From positions 248,001 to 312,000 of the forward strand of contig NZ_SSND01000001.1 of assembly GCF_004799285.1 (NCBI RefSeq): a DNA stretch of 64,000 bases, given 5' to 3'. This document shows positions 54,435 to 63,748 of this stretch, piece after piece (position 1 is the first letter of the stretch; each line of letters begins with the position of its first letter). The translations under genes and the position numbers were made by a program. Under the pieces are notes generated by a model that had not been told where the DNA came from, ran no database searches, and saw only the letters and a program-made list of their open reading frames with translations. Source of the stretch: Aliigemmobacter aestuarii (GTDB taxonomy: Bacteria; Pseudomonadota; Alphaproteobacteria; Rhodobacterales; Rhodobacteraceae).

Positions 54435-55481
54435 ATGACCCAGACCGCCATCACCCTCCGCCGCCCCGATGACTGGCACCTTCACCTGCGCGACGGCGCG
54501 ATGCTGAAGGGCGTGTTGCCGGAAACCACCCGGCATTTCGCCCGCGCGATCATCATGCCCAATCTTGTGCCGCCGGTGGTGACGGGCGCACAGGCCGCAG
54601 CCTATCGCGACCGCATTCTCGCCGCCGTGCCGGAAGGCGCACGGTTCGAACCGCTGATGACGCTCTACCTGACCGAGGGCACCGATCCCGCCGATGTGCG
54701 TGCGGCCGCCGAAAGCGGGCTGGTCAAGGCGGTGAAGCTTTATCCCGCGGGGGCCACGACGAATTCCCATTCCGGGGTGCGGGATTTCGACCGCGTGCGC
54801 GGCGTCCTGGAAACCATGGCCGAGATCGGCCTTCCCCTGTGCGTGCATGGCGAGGTGACGACGCCCGAAGTCGACATCTTCGACCGCGAGGCGGTGTTCA
54901 TCGACACGGTGCTTGATCCGCTGCGCCGCGCGACACCGGGCCTTCGCGTGGTCATGGAACATATCACCACCGAACAAGGCGTGGCCTATGTGCGCGCGGG
55001 GGGCGCGGATCTGGGCGGCACGATCACCACGCACCACCTGATCATCAACCGCAACCACATCCTCGTGGGCGGGATCAAGCCGCATTACTACTGCCTGCCG
55101 GTGGCCAAGCGCGAACATCACCGGCTGGCGCTGCGGGCGGCGGCCACCTCGGGCGAGGCGCGGTTCTTCCTTGGCACCGACAGCGCGCCGCATGTCGATG
55201 CGCTGAAGGAACATGCCTGCGGCTGCGCGGGCTGCTTCACCGCGACGAACACGATGGCCCTTCTGGCGCATGTGTTCGAAAAGGAAGGCGCGCTGGACCG
55301 GCTTGAAGCCTTCTGCAGCCTGAATGGCCCGGCCTTCTATCGCCTTCCCCCGAACGAGGACCGCATCCGCATCGTGAAACACGAGGCCGCGCAGGTCTTT
55401 CCCGAAAAGATCTTCACCGAGGCCGGGCCCGTAACCGTGTTCGACCCCGGCTTCCCTGTTCACTGGCACGTCGAAAGCTGA
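54435..55481 (+). CDS. pyrC: dihydroorotase
   Basis: Zinc enzyme that cyclises N-carbamoyl-aspartate to dihydroorotate in pyrimidine synthesis. The product is 348 aa, the E. coli-type class II length. Metal ligands are visible: [10 protein letters not shown] (two His), the carbamylated Lys in [24 protein letters not shown] and the late Asp in GTDSAPHVD. pyrE lies 1.7 kb downstream, separated by the RTX gene. Confidence 0.94.
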   Translation: MTQTAITLRRPDDWHLHLRDGAMLKGVLPETTRHFARAIIMPNLVPPVVTGAQAAAYRDRILAAVPEGARFEPLMTLYLTEGTDPADVRAAAESGLVKAVKLYPAGATTNSHSGVRDFDRVRGVLETMAEIGLPLCVHGEVTTPEVDIFDREAVFIDTVLDPLRRATPGLRVVMEHITTEQGVAYVRAGGADLGGTITTHHLIINRNHILVGGIKPHYYCLPVAKREHHRLALRAAATSGEARFFLGTDSAPHVDALKEHACGCAGCFTATNTMALLAHVFEKEGALDRLEAFCSLNGPAFYRLPPNEDRIRIVKHEAAQVFPEKIFTEAGPVTVFDPGFPVHWHVES

Positions 55482-55628
55482 TCGCGGCGCAGCCAGAGGC
55501 GACGGCATGGGAAATCCACCCATGCCGGAGTCATCTTTTTGCACCCATCCCGCAGAATGGCCCTGCGTTCTTCCGCTCGCTGCCCCTCTAGGGTTGACAG
55601 GGCGCGCCGGGGGTCGGGAAAAATACCT

Positions 55629-55644
55629 TATGCATTGATGCATA
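55629..55644. promoter_or_regulatory. palindrome with TTGACA upstream of the RTX gene
   Basis: TATGCATTGATGCATA: two self-palindromic ATGCAT hexamers 2 bp apart, 35 bp before the start of the RTX gene. A perfect TTGACA -35 hexamer is at 55594-55599; the matching -10 is unclear (AAATAC at 55621-55626). The palindrome would sit just downstream of the start point, as repressor sites often do. Confidence 0.4.
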
Positions 55645-55678
55645 TCGTATTTTCACCGAAAAAATGCAGGAGACGCAG

Positions 55679-57034
55679 ATGACGACATTCACCTTGCGCG
55701 GGATTGGAGTTGTTTTGGGCGACAACGGTGCGACCCGGATCGGCACGGCCCAACTGAACATCGTGGTGCCGTCCGCCAGCACGACCTTCAACTACTCGGT
55801 CACAGATCCCGGTGGCGGCTATCCGGAAGTGGAGGTGTCGGGCAGGATCCTTGACGGCGCGGTCGGGTCGTCGATCGCGCCGGGCTTCACGCTTTATGAT
55901 CTGGATCGGGCGCAATTCAGCGAAACCTACATCAGCCGCATTTCCTGGTCGGGCGGGGTGACCACGGTCCTCAGCATCGAGGTCGAACAGCGCAACCAGC
56001 CGACGCAGGAATTCTACTTCGTTCTGGACGGTCCGTCGCTTCCACGGTTCACCACCGCACGGGCGTTCGAACAGTTCGCCGACAGCGTCCGCCCGATCGG
56101 CGCGGGAACGGGGGCGCTTGCGCCGGGGACCGTGATCCCGTGGCGCAGCATCGACGGGGTGCTGATCAACGAGGATGACGAATTCTACGGCACGCCCCGT
56201 GGCGACAACCAGAGCGGCGGGATCGGCGACGACTATTTCAATTCGTCCCGCGGGAACGACACCTTCCGGGGCGGGATCGGCGAAGATCAGGTCAGCTTCG
56301 CCTTCGATCCGCGCGGCGTGACGGCGAACCTCGCCGCCGGCAGGGCGGTTGACGGCTGGGGCAACACCGACCGGCTTCTGTCGATCGAGATGCTGCGCGG
56401 ATCGTCCCATGACGACTTGCTGATCGGCAACGGGGGGCAAAACGCCATTCGCGGACTTGAGGGAAACGACACGCTGAATGGCCGAGGGGGCATCGACACG
56501 GTGCGCTATGACCGCGACCTGAACTACGGCGGCAACACCGGCGTGACCGTCAGCCTGAAGGCAGGCCGGGCGACCGACGGCTTTGGCAACACCGACCGGC
56601 TGCTGAACTTCGAAAACGTGCTTGGCAGCGACAGGTCGGACCGGCTGATTGGCAACAACGGCGCCAATGTCCTGAACGGCATGGGCGGGAATGATCTGTT
56701 GCGCGGTCTTGCAGGGCGCGATCACCTGATGGGCGGCCGCGGGTCAGACAGGCTGGACGGCGGTGCCGGGGCCGACCGTCTGCAGGGCGATCAGGGCAAC
56801 GACGCCTTCATCTTCCGTGGCAGTTTCGGCAATGACCGTATTCTGGATTTCGGCACCGGAGCCGACCGGATCGACCTGCGCGGCGTGACCTCGATCACCA
56901 GTTTCAACGACCTCGCACGCAATCACCTGGCCGTTTCGGGCGAAAACTTGCGCATCACGGACGGCAACGGCAACTCCATCCTGCTTCTGGGGGTGGAGCG
57001 TTCCGACCTGTCAGCGGACGATTTCCTGTTCTGA
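55679..57034 (+). CDS. RTX-type calcium-binding secreted protein
   Basis: A 451-aa acidic Gly/Asp-rich protein. N-terminal ~180 residues are a beta-rich domain that I do not recognise. Residues about 180-400 hold RTX-like blocks ([49 protein letters not shown]), each a calcium-binding parallel beta-roll turn, followed by a C-terminal region ending LSADDFLF, as in type I secretion signals. A two-fold repeat of the block [21 protein letters not shown] / [21 protein letters not shown] is present. No ABC/MFP export genes are adjacent. GCAGGAG before 55679 decides the start. Confidence 0.82.
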   Translation: MTTFTLRGIGVVLGDNGATRIGTAQLNIVVPSASTTFNYSVTDPGGGYPEVEVSGRILDGAVGSSIAPGFTLYDLDRAQFSETYISRISWSGGVTTVLSIEVEQRNQPTQEFYFVLDGPSLPRFTTARAFEQFADSVRPIGAGTGALAPGTVIPWRSIDGVLINEDDEFYGTPRGDNQSGGIGDDYFNSSRGNDTFRGGIGEDQVSFAFDPRGVTANLAAGRAVDGWGNTDRLLSIEMLRGSSHDDLLIGNGGQNAIRGLEGNDTLNGRGGIDTVRYDRDLNYGGNTGVTVSLKAGRATDGFGNTDRLLNFENVLGSDRSDRLIGNNGANVLNGMGGNDLLRGLAGRDHLMGGRGSDRLDGGAGADRLQGDQGNDAFIFRGSFGNDRILDFGTGADRIDLRGVTSITSFNDLARNHLAVSGENLRITDGNGNSILLLGVERSDLSADDFLF

Positions 57035-57056
57035 CCGACCTTGCACGACAGGAAAG

Positions 57057-57082
57057 GCCCGGCCCCCGCCGGGCTTTTCTTT
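57057..57082 (+). terminator. intrinsic terminator of the RTX gene
   Basis: Stem GCCCGGC/GCCGGGC (57057-57074), 4-nt loop, then TTTTCTTTT. Confidence 0.75.
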
Positions 57083-57135
57083 TGCGCGCGCCTCGGCTAA
57101 TCCGCCTTAGCCCCGAGACCAGACCGAGACATGCC

Positions 57136-57813
57136 ATGATCCCCGCTTCCTTCCCCCCGAAAGAGGAAATCGCCCGGCTGACCGCGCGCGCCTTCCTGGA
57201 AATCGGCGCCGTGCATTTCAACGCGCGCGAGCCTTTCACGCTGGCCTCGGGCCTGCCCTCGCCCACCTATATCGACTGCCGCAAGCTGATTTCCTACCCG
57301 CGGATCCGGTCGACGCTGATGGATTTCCTGGCTGTCACGGTGATGCGCGAGGCGGGGTTCGAGGCCTTCGACAATATCGCCGGCGGCGAAACCGCGGGCA
57401 TCCCCTTCGCCGCGCTGGTGGCCGAACGGCTGGCCCTGCCGATGACCTATGTGCGCAAGAAGCCCAAGGGATACGGCCGCAACGCCCGCATCGAAGGCGC
57501 GATGACCGAAGGCCAGCGGGTGCTTCTGGTCGAGGACCTGACAACGGACGGCGGTTCGAAACTGTCCTTCGTCGATGCGATCCGCGATACGGGTGCGACC
57601 TGCGGACATACGGCTGTGATCTTCTATTACGGCATCTTCCCCGAAACCGAGGCGCGGCTTGCCGATCACGGCGTGAAGCTGATCCATCTCTGCACCTGGT
57701 GGGACATGCTGGCCGAAGCCCGCGCGCAGGGCACCTTCGATGCCGAAACGCTTGCCGGGGTTGAGGAATTCCTGAACGACCCGCGCGCCTGGCAGGCCGC
57801 CCGCGCGAAGTGA
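57136..57813 (+). CDS. pyrE: orotate phosphoribosyltransferase
   Basis: Converts orotate and PRPP to OMP in pyrimidine synthesis. The product is 225 aa with the PRPP loop [14 protein letters not shown], the type-I PRTase core and N-terminal KLISYP block. Its ATG at 57136 is in the frame ATCCCCGC; a different-frame ATG at 57131 hits a stop at once. Its gene is split from pyrC by the RTX gene. Confidence 0.94.
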   Translation: MIPASFPPKEEIARLTARAFLEIGAVHFNAREPFTLASGLPSPTYIDCRKLISYPRIRSTLMDFLAVTVMREAGFEAFDNIAGGETAGIPFAALVAERLALPMTYVRKKPKGYGRNARIEGAMTEGQRVLLVEDLTTDGGSKLSFVDAIRDTGATCGHTAVIFYYGIFPETEARLADHGVKLIHLCTWWDMLAEARAQGTFDAETLAGVEEFLNDPRAWQAARAK

Positions 57814-57835
57814 CCCCGAAATCTGGGGACGGCGC

Positions 57836-57965
57836 TGTGGACAGGTTGTGAACAACCCCTGCGCCGAATCGCGGATCATGGTATGAGGGAAGGCCGGAAC
57901 CGCCATATATGGTGGTTTCGGGCGCAAATCCCCCGGCGCTTGACCGGGGCGCGAAGTTGTCCACA
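57836..57965. promoter_or_regulatory. two DnaA-box-like sites and a 20-bp palindrome upstream of dnaB
   Basis: TTGTCCACA (57957-57965) differs from the DnaA box TTATCCACA at one base; TGTGGACAG (57836-57844) is a weaker inverted one. Between them, 57898-57917 (AACCGCCATATATGGTGGTT) pairs with itself at 18 of 20 positions. Located 120-250 bp upstream of dnaB. May set dnaB expression to the replication cycle; functional proof is lacking. Confidence 0.4.
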
Positions 57966-58082
57966 GGGTTTTCCAGCCGCTTGCCCAGATTGCCCCCCGG
58001 GCGGCGGATCGGCTATTGCGGCACCAACAAGATCGGACCTGTCACGCGCGGGACCGACAGGAACGGGGGGACGAGGCAGGCC

Positions 58083-59588
58083 ATGAACGAGATCGCGAAA
58101 ATCCGCAACGACCTTCCCGCGCCCACCGAGGGCGCGACCGAGGCCCTGCCCCACAACATCGAGGCCGAACAGCAGCTTCTGGGCGCGATCCTGACCAACA
58201 ACGATGTCTATGACCGCGTCGCCAGCGTGGTGCGGGCCGATCACTTCTTCGATCCGGTCCACGCCCGCATCTTCGAAATCGCCTCGGCGCGCATCCAGAA
58301 GAACGCGCTGGCAAGCCCCGTCACGCTCAAGGCCTTTCTCGAGGATGATCCGGGGCTGACGGAACTGGGCGGCCCGGCCTATCTGGTGCGGCTGGCGGGG
58401 GCTGCGATTTCGGCCTATGCGGCGCGCGACTATGCGCAGATGATCTATGACCTTGCGGTGCGGCGCGAACTGATCGGGCTGGGGCGCGACATCTCGGCCA
58501 AGGCGGCGAAGGTCGACATAGAAAGCGAACCCCGCGAACAGATCACCGAGGCCGAACAGCGGCTTTACAAGCTGGGCGAACAGGGTGTGGCCGAACGCGG
58601 CTTTCAATCCTTCCTCAAGGCGGTGACGGATGCGGTGAACGTGGCCAACGCCGCCTATCAGCGCGGCGGCGGGCTGGCAGGGATTTCCACCGGACTGGTC
58701 GATCTGGACAAGAAGCTGGGCGGCCTGCACCCCTCGGACCTGATCATCCTTGCCGGTCGCCCCTCGATGGGCAAGACCTCGCTGGCCACGAACATCGCCT
58801 TCAACATCGCCAAGGCCTACAGGCGCGGGCGCACGGCGGACGGGGGCGAAGGCGCGGTCGAGGGCGGCGTCGTGGGCTTCTTCAGCCTGGAAATGAGCGC
58901 CGAACAGCTGGCCGCGCGGATCCTGTCGGAAGCCTCCGAGGTGCCTTCGGAACAGATCCGCCGGGGCGACATGACCGAACAGGAATTCCGCCGGTTCGTC
59001 GAGGCGGCCAAGGCGCTGGAATCCTGCCCGCTTTACATCGACGACACGCCCGCACTGCCGATCAGCCAGGTCGCCGCGCGCGCCCGGCGGCTGAAGCGGA
59101 CGCACGGGCTTGACGTGCTGATGATCGACTACCTTCAGCTTCTGAAGGGCTCTTCTCGCGGGTCCGAGGCGAACCGGGTTCAGGAAGTGTCCGAGATCAC
59201 CCAGGGCCTGAAGGCCATCGCCAAGGAACTGAACATCCCGGTGATCGCGCTGTCGCAGCTGTCGCGCCAGGTGGAAAGCCGCGAAGACAAGCGCCCGCAG
59301 CTCAGTGACCTGCGCGAATCCGGGTCGATCGAACAGGACGCCGACGTGGTGATGTTCGTCTACCGCGACGAATACTACAAGGAACGCGAAAAGCCCGGCG
59401 ATCACGACCTGGAAAAGATGGCCGCGTGGCAGCAGATCATGGAACAGGTCCACGGCAAGGCCGAGGTCATCATCGGCAAGCAACGCCACGGACCGATCGG
59501 CACGGTGGAGCTGAGCTTCGAGGGCAGGTTCACCCGCTTCGGCAATCTCGTGAAGCCGTGGCAACAGGATGGCGGCGGCGGGTTCTGA
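58083..59588 (+). CDS. dnaB: replicative DNA helicase DnaB
   Basis: Hexameric helicase that unwinds DNA at the replication fork. The product is 501 aa, typical. N-terminal helical domain, then RecA-like domain with Walker A GRPSMGKTSL, Walker B MIDYLQLL and the motif QLSRQVESREDKRPQLSDLRESGSIEQDADVV. The frame is open far upstream; MNEIAKIRNDLPAPTEG at 58083 is the family-like start. Confidence 0.95.
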   Translation: MNEIAKIRNDLPAPTEGATEALPHNIEAEQQLLGAILTNNDVYDRVASVVRADHFFDPVHARIFEIASARIQKNALASPVTLKAFLEDDPGLTELGGPAYLVRLAGAAISAYAARDYAQMIYDLAVRRELIGLGRDISAKAAKVDIESEPREQITEAEQRLYKLGEQGVAERGFQSFLKAVTDAVNVANAAYQRGGGLAGISTGLVDLDKKLGGLHPSDLIILAGRPSMGKTSLATNIAFNIAKAYRRGRTADGGEGAVEGGVVGFFSLEMSAEQLAARILSEASEVPSEQIRRGDMTEQEFRRFVEAAKALESCPLYIDDTPALPISQVAARARRLKRTHGLDVLMIDYLQLLKGSSRGSEANRVQEVSEITQGLKAIAKELNIPVIALSQLSRQVESREDKRPQLSDLRESGSIEQDADVVMFVYRDEYYKEREKPGDHDLEKMAAWQQIMEQVHGKAEVIIGKQRHGPIGTVELSFEGRFTRFGNLVKPWQQDGGGGF

Positions 59589-59920
59589 CAGCATCTGGTT
59601 CTCGGAAGGGCAGAGCCGTGCAAAGGGGCATCGAACCCCTTTGCGCGGCGTTGCCACGGAACAACCACCCGCCTCTCGCCAGGACGTGCCGTCGGATCGG
59701 GTATTTGGATCAGGTTGAAACCACCCCATCTTACCCAGCAAGACTGCCCATCATTCTTCAACCTGACCCAAATACCCATTCCTCGCTTGCCGCCTGTCTG
59801 CCGCCGGGCCGGCGCGTGCGGCAGCCGGGCGAAGGGGGTTCGATGCCCCCTGAGCCCGTCCGCCCGTCCCGCGCGTCGCTTTCCCCTTGACCTTCGCCCC
59901 TGCCCTGTCAAAACAGCCCC
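59589..59920. other. intergenic gap dnaB-alr holding a repeat hairpin
   Basis: About 330 bp. The only notable content is the inverted pair of dispersed elements (59699-59777). Open frames crossing it lack ribosome sites. No RNA gene recognised. Confidence 0.55.
59700..59776. repeat. inverted pair of dispersed CAAATACC elements (copies E and F)
   Basis: Left arm 59700-59719 (GGTATTTGGATCAGGTTGAA) and right arm 59757-59776 (TTCAACCTGACCCAAATACC) match at 19 of 20 positions as inverted repeats with a 37-nt loop. Each arm is a full copy of the element seen at 11038 and 18001, so the long hairpin arises from two elements facing each other. Confidence 0.75.
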
Positions 59921-60970
59921 ATGGCGACAGCAACCCTGACCATTGACCTCGACGCGATTGCCGCAAACTGGCGCGCATTGGACCGGATGAGCGATCCCGG
60001 CACCCAGACCGGGGCCGTGGTCAAGGCCGATGCCTATGGGCTGGGGATCGCCCGCGTGGCGCGGGCCCTGGCCCAGGCCGGGGCGCGTCGGTTCTTCGTG
60101 GCCTTGGCCGAGGAGGGCGCGGCGCTGCGTCAGGCTTTGGGACCGGGGCCGCAGATCAACGTCCTGTCGGGCCACATGGGCGGCGATACCGAGATGATCC
60201 ACGATCTGGATCTGACGCCGATGCTGAATTCGATCGACCAGATCACCCGCCATCTGGAATCTCTGCCGGGCCATCCCTTCGGCATCCAGCTTGACACGGG
60301 CATGAACCGGCTTGGCCTGGAATTCCCGGAATGGGAGGCCGTCGCCCCCCTCGTGCTGGACGCCAATCCAGAACTGGTGATGAGCCATCTGGCCTGCGCG
60401 GACGAACCCGAACACGAGATGAACGCAGCCCAGCTGGCGCAATTCCTGGCGATGACCGACGGGATCGAGGTACCGCGATCCTTCGCGGCGACTGGCGGCA
60501 TCCTTCTGGGGCCGGACTATCACTTTGACCTGACGCGCCCCGGCATCGGCCTTTACGGCGGCCGACCCTTCGAAGAGGCGCGTCCCGCCCTGCGGCTCGC
60601 GCTGCCGGTGATCCAGATCCGCGAGGTCGCAGCCGGCGAAACCGTGGGCTATTCCAACACCTGGACCGCCGAGGAGCCCGCGCTGATCGCAACGGTTTCC
60701 GGCGGGTATGCCGACGGGCTTCTGCGCGGCCTGTCCAATGCCGCCATGCTGTTCGACGGCGCCACCCCCTGCCCGTTGGTGGGGCGCGTGTCGATGGACC
60801 TGATCACGGTGGACGTCACCCATCTGAAAGACGTGCCCCAGACGCTCGACATCCTGTCGGAACACCAGCTTGTCGACGACTTGGCCGATGTCGCGGGCAC
60901 CATCGGATACGAGATCCTGACAAGCCTCGGGCCGCGCTATGCCCGCCGCTACACCGGGGGCAAGGCGTGA
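59921..60970 (+). CDS. alr: alanine racemase
   Basis: PLP enzyme that makes D-alanine for peptidoglycan. The product is 349 aa with PLP lysine in [10 protein letters not shown] (about residue 35) and the catalytic tyrosine in VGYSNTW (about 245), and the [10 protein letters not shown] block. Its stop overlaps the mlaE start by GTGA. Confidence 0.93.
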   Translation: MATATLTIDLDAIAANWRALDRMSDPGTQTGAVVKADAYGLGIARVARALAQAGARRFFVALAEEGAALRQALGPGPQINVLSGHMGGDTEMIHDLDLTPMLNSIDQITRHLESLPGHPFGIQLDTGMNRLGLEFPEWEAVAPLVLDANPELVMSHLACADEPEHEMNAAQLAQFLAMTDGIEVPRSFAATGGILLGPDYHFDLTRPGIGLYGGRPFEEARPALRLALPVIQIREVAAGETVGYSNTWTAEEPALIATVSGGYADGLLRGLSNAAMLFDGATPCPLVGRVSMDLITVDVTHLKDVPQTLDILSEHQLVDDLADVAGTIGYEILTSLGPRYARRYTGGKA

Positions 60971-61761
60971 GCGCAGCCGGATATCTTCTGACGCCTGTAG
61001 CCGGGCTCGGGCGACTGACGCTTTCGGCGCTGGCCACGCTTGGCCGCATTGCCATCTTCGCGGCGCAGGTCGTCACCCATCTGTTCCGCCCGCCCTATTA
61101 CCCCCGCGAACTCGGCCATGCGATCATGCAGATCGGCTGGTTCTCGTTGCCGGTGGTGGGGCTGACCGCGCTGTTCACCGGGGGCGCGCTGGCGCTGCAG
61201 ATCTATGCCGGGGGCGAACGGTTTTCGGCGGAATCGGTCGTGCCCGCGATTGTCGCCATCGGCATGGTGCGCGAACTCGGGCCGGTTCTGGGCGGGTTGA
61301 TGGTGGCCGCGCGCGTCGCATCGTCCATCGCGGCGGAAATCGGCACGATGAAGGTGACCGAACAGATCGATGCGCTGGTGACGCTGTCGACCAATCCGAT
61401 CAAGTATCTGGCCCTGCCCCGGGTCGTGGCGGCGACGCTTGCCGTGCCGGTGCTGGTGGCGGTCGGCGATGCGATCGGGATCATGGGCGGCTGGCTGGTC
61501 GGCGTGAACCGGCTGGGCTTCAATTCCGCGGCCTACATCAAGAACACGGTCGATTTCCTGGAATTCTGGGATGTCGCCTCGGGCCTGTGGAAGGGCGCGG
61601 CCTTCGGCTTCATCGTCGCGGTTCTGGGCTGCTATCACGGGATGAATTCGGGGCGCGGCGCGCAAGGTGTGGGCCGTGCCACGAAATCGGCGGTGGTCGG
61701 CGCCTCGGTGCTGATCCTGGCCGCGAACTACCTGCTGACCGAGGTGTTCTTCTCGTCATGA
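60967..61761 (+). CDS. mlaE: MlaE-family lipid ABC transporter permease
   Basis: A 264-aa permease of the MlaE/TrbD (DUF140) family, five to six TM helices, with the hallmark [36 protein letters not shown]. Moves phospholipids between inner and outer membranes together with MlaF and an MCE protein (MlaD). GTG start overlapping the alr stop. MlaD and MlaC are not in the window. Confidence 0.92.
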   Translation: MSAAGYLLTPVAGLGRLTLSALATLGRIAIFAAQVVTHLFRPPYYPRELGHAIMQIGWFSLPVVGLTALFTGGALALQIYAGGERFSAESVVPAIVAIGMVRELGPVLGGLMVAARVASSIAAEIGTMKVTEQIDALVTLSTNPIKYLALPRVVAATLAVPVLVAVGDAIGIMGGWLVGVNRLGFNSAAYIKNTVDFLEFWDVASGLWKGAAFGFIVAVLGCYHGMNSGRGAQGVGRATKSAVVGASVLILAANYLLTEVFFSS

Positions 61762-62504
61762 TCACGCTCAAGGACGTGCACAAGACCTTTGGCACCAACC
61801 AGGTGTTGCGCGGTGTGGATCTGACCATCGCCTCGGGCAGTTCGATGGTGATCATCGGCGGGTCGGGCACGGGCAAGTCGGTGCTTCTGAAATGCATCCT
61901 GGGCCTCGTCCACCACGATCGCGGGCTGATCGAACTGGACGGGCAGGACGTGACCAAGGGCGACCGCGATGCCTTTCTGGCCCGTTTCGGTATGCTGTTT
62001 CAGGGCGGCGCCCTGTTCGACAGCCTGCGGGTCTGGGAAAACGTTGCCTTCCGCCTGCTGCGCGGATCGCTGAGGCGGCCCAAGGCCGAGGCGCGCGAGA
62101 TCGCCATCGAAAAGCTGCGCCGCGTGGGGCTTGGCCCGCAGGTGGCCGACCTGTTCCCCGCCGAACTGTCGGGCGGAATGCAGAAACGCGTGGGCCTTGC
62201 CCGCGCCATCGCCGCCGAACCCGAAGTCATCTTCTTCGACGAACCGACGACCGGCCTTGATCCGATCATGTCGGGTGTCATCAACGACCTGATCCGCGAG
62301 ATCGTGGTCGAGATGGGCGCCACCGCGATGACGATCACCCATGACATGACCTCGGTCCGGGCGATTGCCGACAATGTGGCGATGCTGCACGGCGGCATGA
62401 TCCGCTGGACTGGCCCTGTTGCCGAAATGGACGCGACATCAGATCCTTACGTCCAACAGTTCATCCACGGACGCGCCGAAGGCCCGATCGAATCGGTGCG
62501 CTGA
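61758..62504 (+). CDS. mlaF: MlaF-family lipid ABC transporter ATPase
   Basis: A 248-aa ATPase: Walker A GGSGTGKS (about residues 35-42), signature LSGGMQKRVGLARAI, Walker B FFDEPTTGLDP and switch ITHDMTS. MlaF-type proteins pair with MlaE. Overlaps mlaE by ATGA. The lipid-binding MCE subunit is not adjacent. Confidence 0.92.
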   Translation: MITLKDVHKTFGTNQVLRGVDLTIASGSSMVIIGGSGTGKSVLLKCILGLVHHDRGLIELDGQDVTKGDRDAFLARFGMLFQGGALFDSLRVWENVAFRLLRGSLRRPKAEAREIAIEKLRRVGLGPQVADLFPAELSGGMQKRVGLARAIAAEPEVIFFDEPTTGLDPIMSGVINDLIREIVVEMGATAMTITHDMTSVRAIADNVAMLHGGMIRWTGPVAEMDATSDPYVQQFIHGRAEGPIESVR

Positions 62505-62735
62505 ACCCCGCCCAAGGCGACGCGTGCCGGCCCGGTCCGCACCTCCCCCGAATCATTCGCGACACTCTCGCCTCACCCCGGGGCCTTCCGGCGGAGGATT
62601 GTATTCCAAAGGGAAACAAAGCCATCCATTCCCCTGGTTTTGTTCATGTTTTCCGAAATTGTGGCGAAAATATGTTGCCTTTCGCCCGTCGCTTCGGCTG
62701 CTTGGAAAGGTTAACGGCGTGGGTGGGGACAGGGT
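62505..62735. other. AT-rich intergenic region after mlaF
   Basis: About 230 bp; the part from 62600 to 62710 is clearly AT-richer than its surroundings (for example GGTTTTGTTCATGTTTTCCG). Probably the promoter of the coiled-coil gene; no hairpin or repeat found. Confidence 0.45.
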
Positions 62736-63503
62736 ATGATTTCGAACATCCAATTCATTGGCGCGAAGGCGCGCGACGGTCTGGTCCAGATAGCCTTCGT
62801 GCTGATCATCGTCGCCGCTGTCGTGATGGTCGGGTTGACCGGCGCGGCGGCCTCCGGGGTGATCGAATGGCCCAATCTTCTGATGAGCTATGGCGGACGC
62901 TCCGTCACCGGGGCGGGGATGTATGCGCAGATCGGCCTGACCTTGCTTCTGTGCCTTTTGTGCTTTTTCCTGCCCGCCAACGCCCGCATGGCCCGGCTGG
63001 AGCGCAGCCACCGGTCGTTCCAGATCTCGATGCAGGACGTCAAGCGCGCCTACGAACTGGCCCATGCCGCCGACCGACGCGGGGTCTTTTCGCTGTCGAC
63101 CGAATTCGAAGCGATGCGTCAGCGGATGGAACACCTTCGCAAACACCCCGACCTGTCGCTGATCGAACCCGAGCTGCTGGAGCTCGCGGCCCAGATGAGC
63201 TTTGAATCCCGCGATCTGGCCCGCGCCTATTCCGACGACAAGGTGGCGCGCGCCCGCGCCTTCCTGAAAAGCCGCCAGGAAGAAGCCGAACAGATGCAGG
63301 ACCGCATCAAGCTGGCCACCTATACGGCCAACGAATTGCGCCGCTGGCTTGAGGACATCCAGGCCGAGGAACGCCAGAACAACGAACAGATCCGCAGGCT
63401 GGAAGCCGATCTGCGAGAGGTCCTGCCCGCGCTTGGCTATGACTTCGACGAGGCGCAGCGCGTCGATCAGAACGTGGTGCAACTGCCCAAGCCGCAGAAA
63501 TAG
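62736..63503 (+). CDS. two-TM coiled-coil protein, unknown function
   Basis: A 255-aa protein: TM1 (about 17-40, QIAFVLIIVAAVVMVGLTGAAA), a loop, TM2 (about 65-82, IGLTLLLCLLCFFLPA), then a long cytosolic alpha-helical/coiled-coil region (about 85-240, including LAAQMSFESRDLARAYSDDKVARARAFLKSR with KSRQEEAEQ). Homologues in Rhodobacteraceae are sometimes labelled DNA repair protein without evidence that I know of. No enzymatic motif. It lies between mlaF and a PqiA-type gene. Confidence 0.7.
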   Translation: MISNIQFIGAKARDGLVQIAFVLIIVAAVVMVGLTGAAASGVIEWPNLLMSYGGRSVTGAGMYAQIGLTLLLCLLCFFLPANARMARLERSHRSFQISMQDVKRAYELAHAADRRGVFSLSTEFEAMRQRMEHLRKHPDLSLIEPELLELAAQMSFESRDLARAYSDDKVARARAFLKSRQEEAEQMQDRIKLATYTANELRRWLEDIQAEERQNNEQIRRLEADLREVLPALGYDFDEAQRVDQNVVQLPKPQK

Positions 63504-63658
63504 CGCGGGTTCCGCAAGCTGCCCTGCCGCAGCCCGGCGCGGCAATACATCCTTCCTGCCGAGGCAAGGGCAGGCCAGCATTCTTGGCCACTTTCCCCGC
63601 GCCTTCCCCAAGGGGTTGACCCTGCCCCGGGCGCACCGCACTGTGCCCACAGCTGCCC

Positions 63659-63735
63659 GAACCCCTCCCGCCTGAACCCCTCCCGCCTGACCCCCTCCCG
63701 CCTGAACTCCGGCCCGCCTGAACCCCGGCCCTTCT
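63659..63735. repeat. 15/16-nt tandem array, five units, before the PqiA-type gene
   Basis: Units GAACCCCTCCCGCCT (twice), GACCCCCTCCCGCCT, then two 16-nt units GAACTCCGGCCCGCCT and GAACCCCGGCCCTTCT. It ends 13 bp before the PqiA-type start, so copy number could affect that gene's leader. Confidence 0.85.
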
Positions 63736-63748
63736 GATCCGAACACCG

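Noticed and set aside
57836-57965. Chromosomal replication origin
   Set aside because: Only two weak DnaA-like boxes, no AT-rich unwinding region or hemE/parA/dnaA neighbours; more likely a promoter feature.
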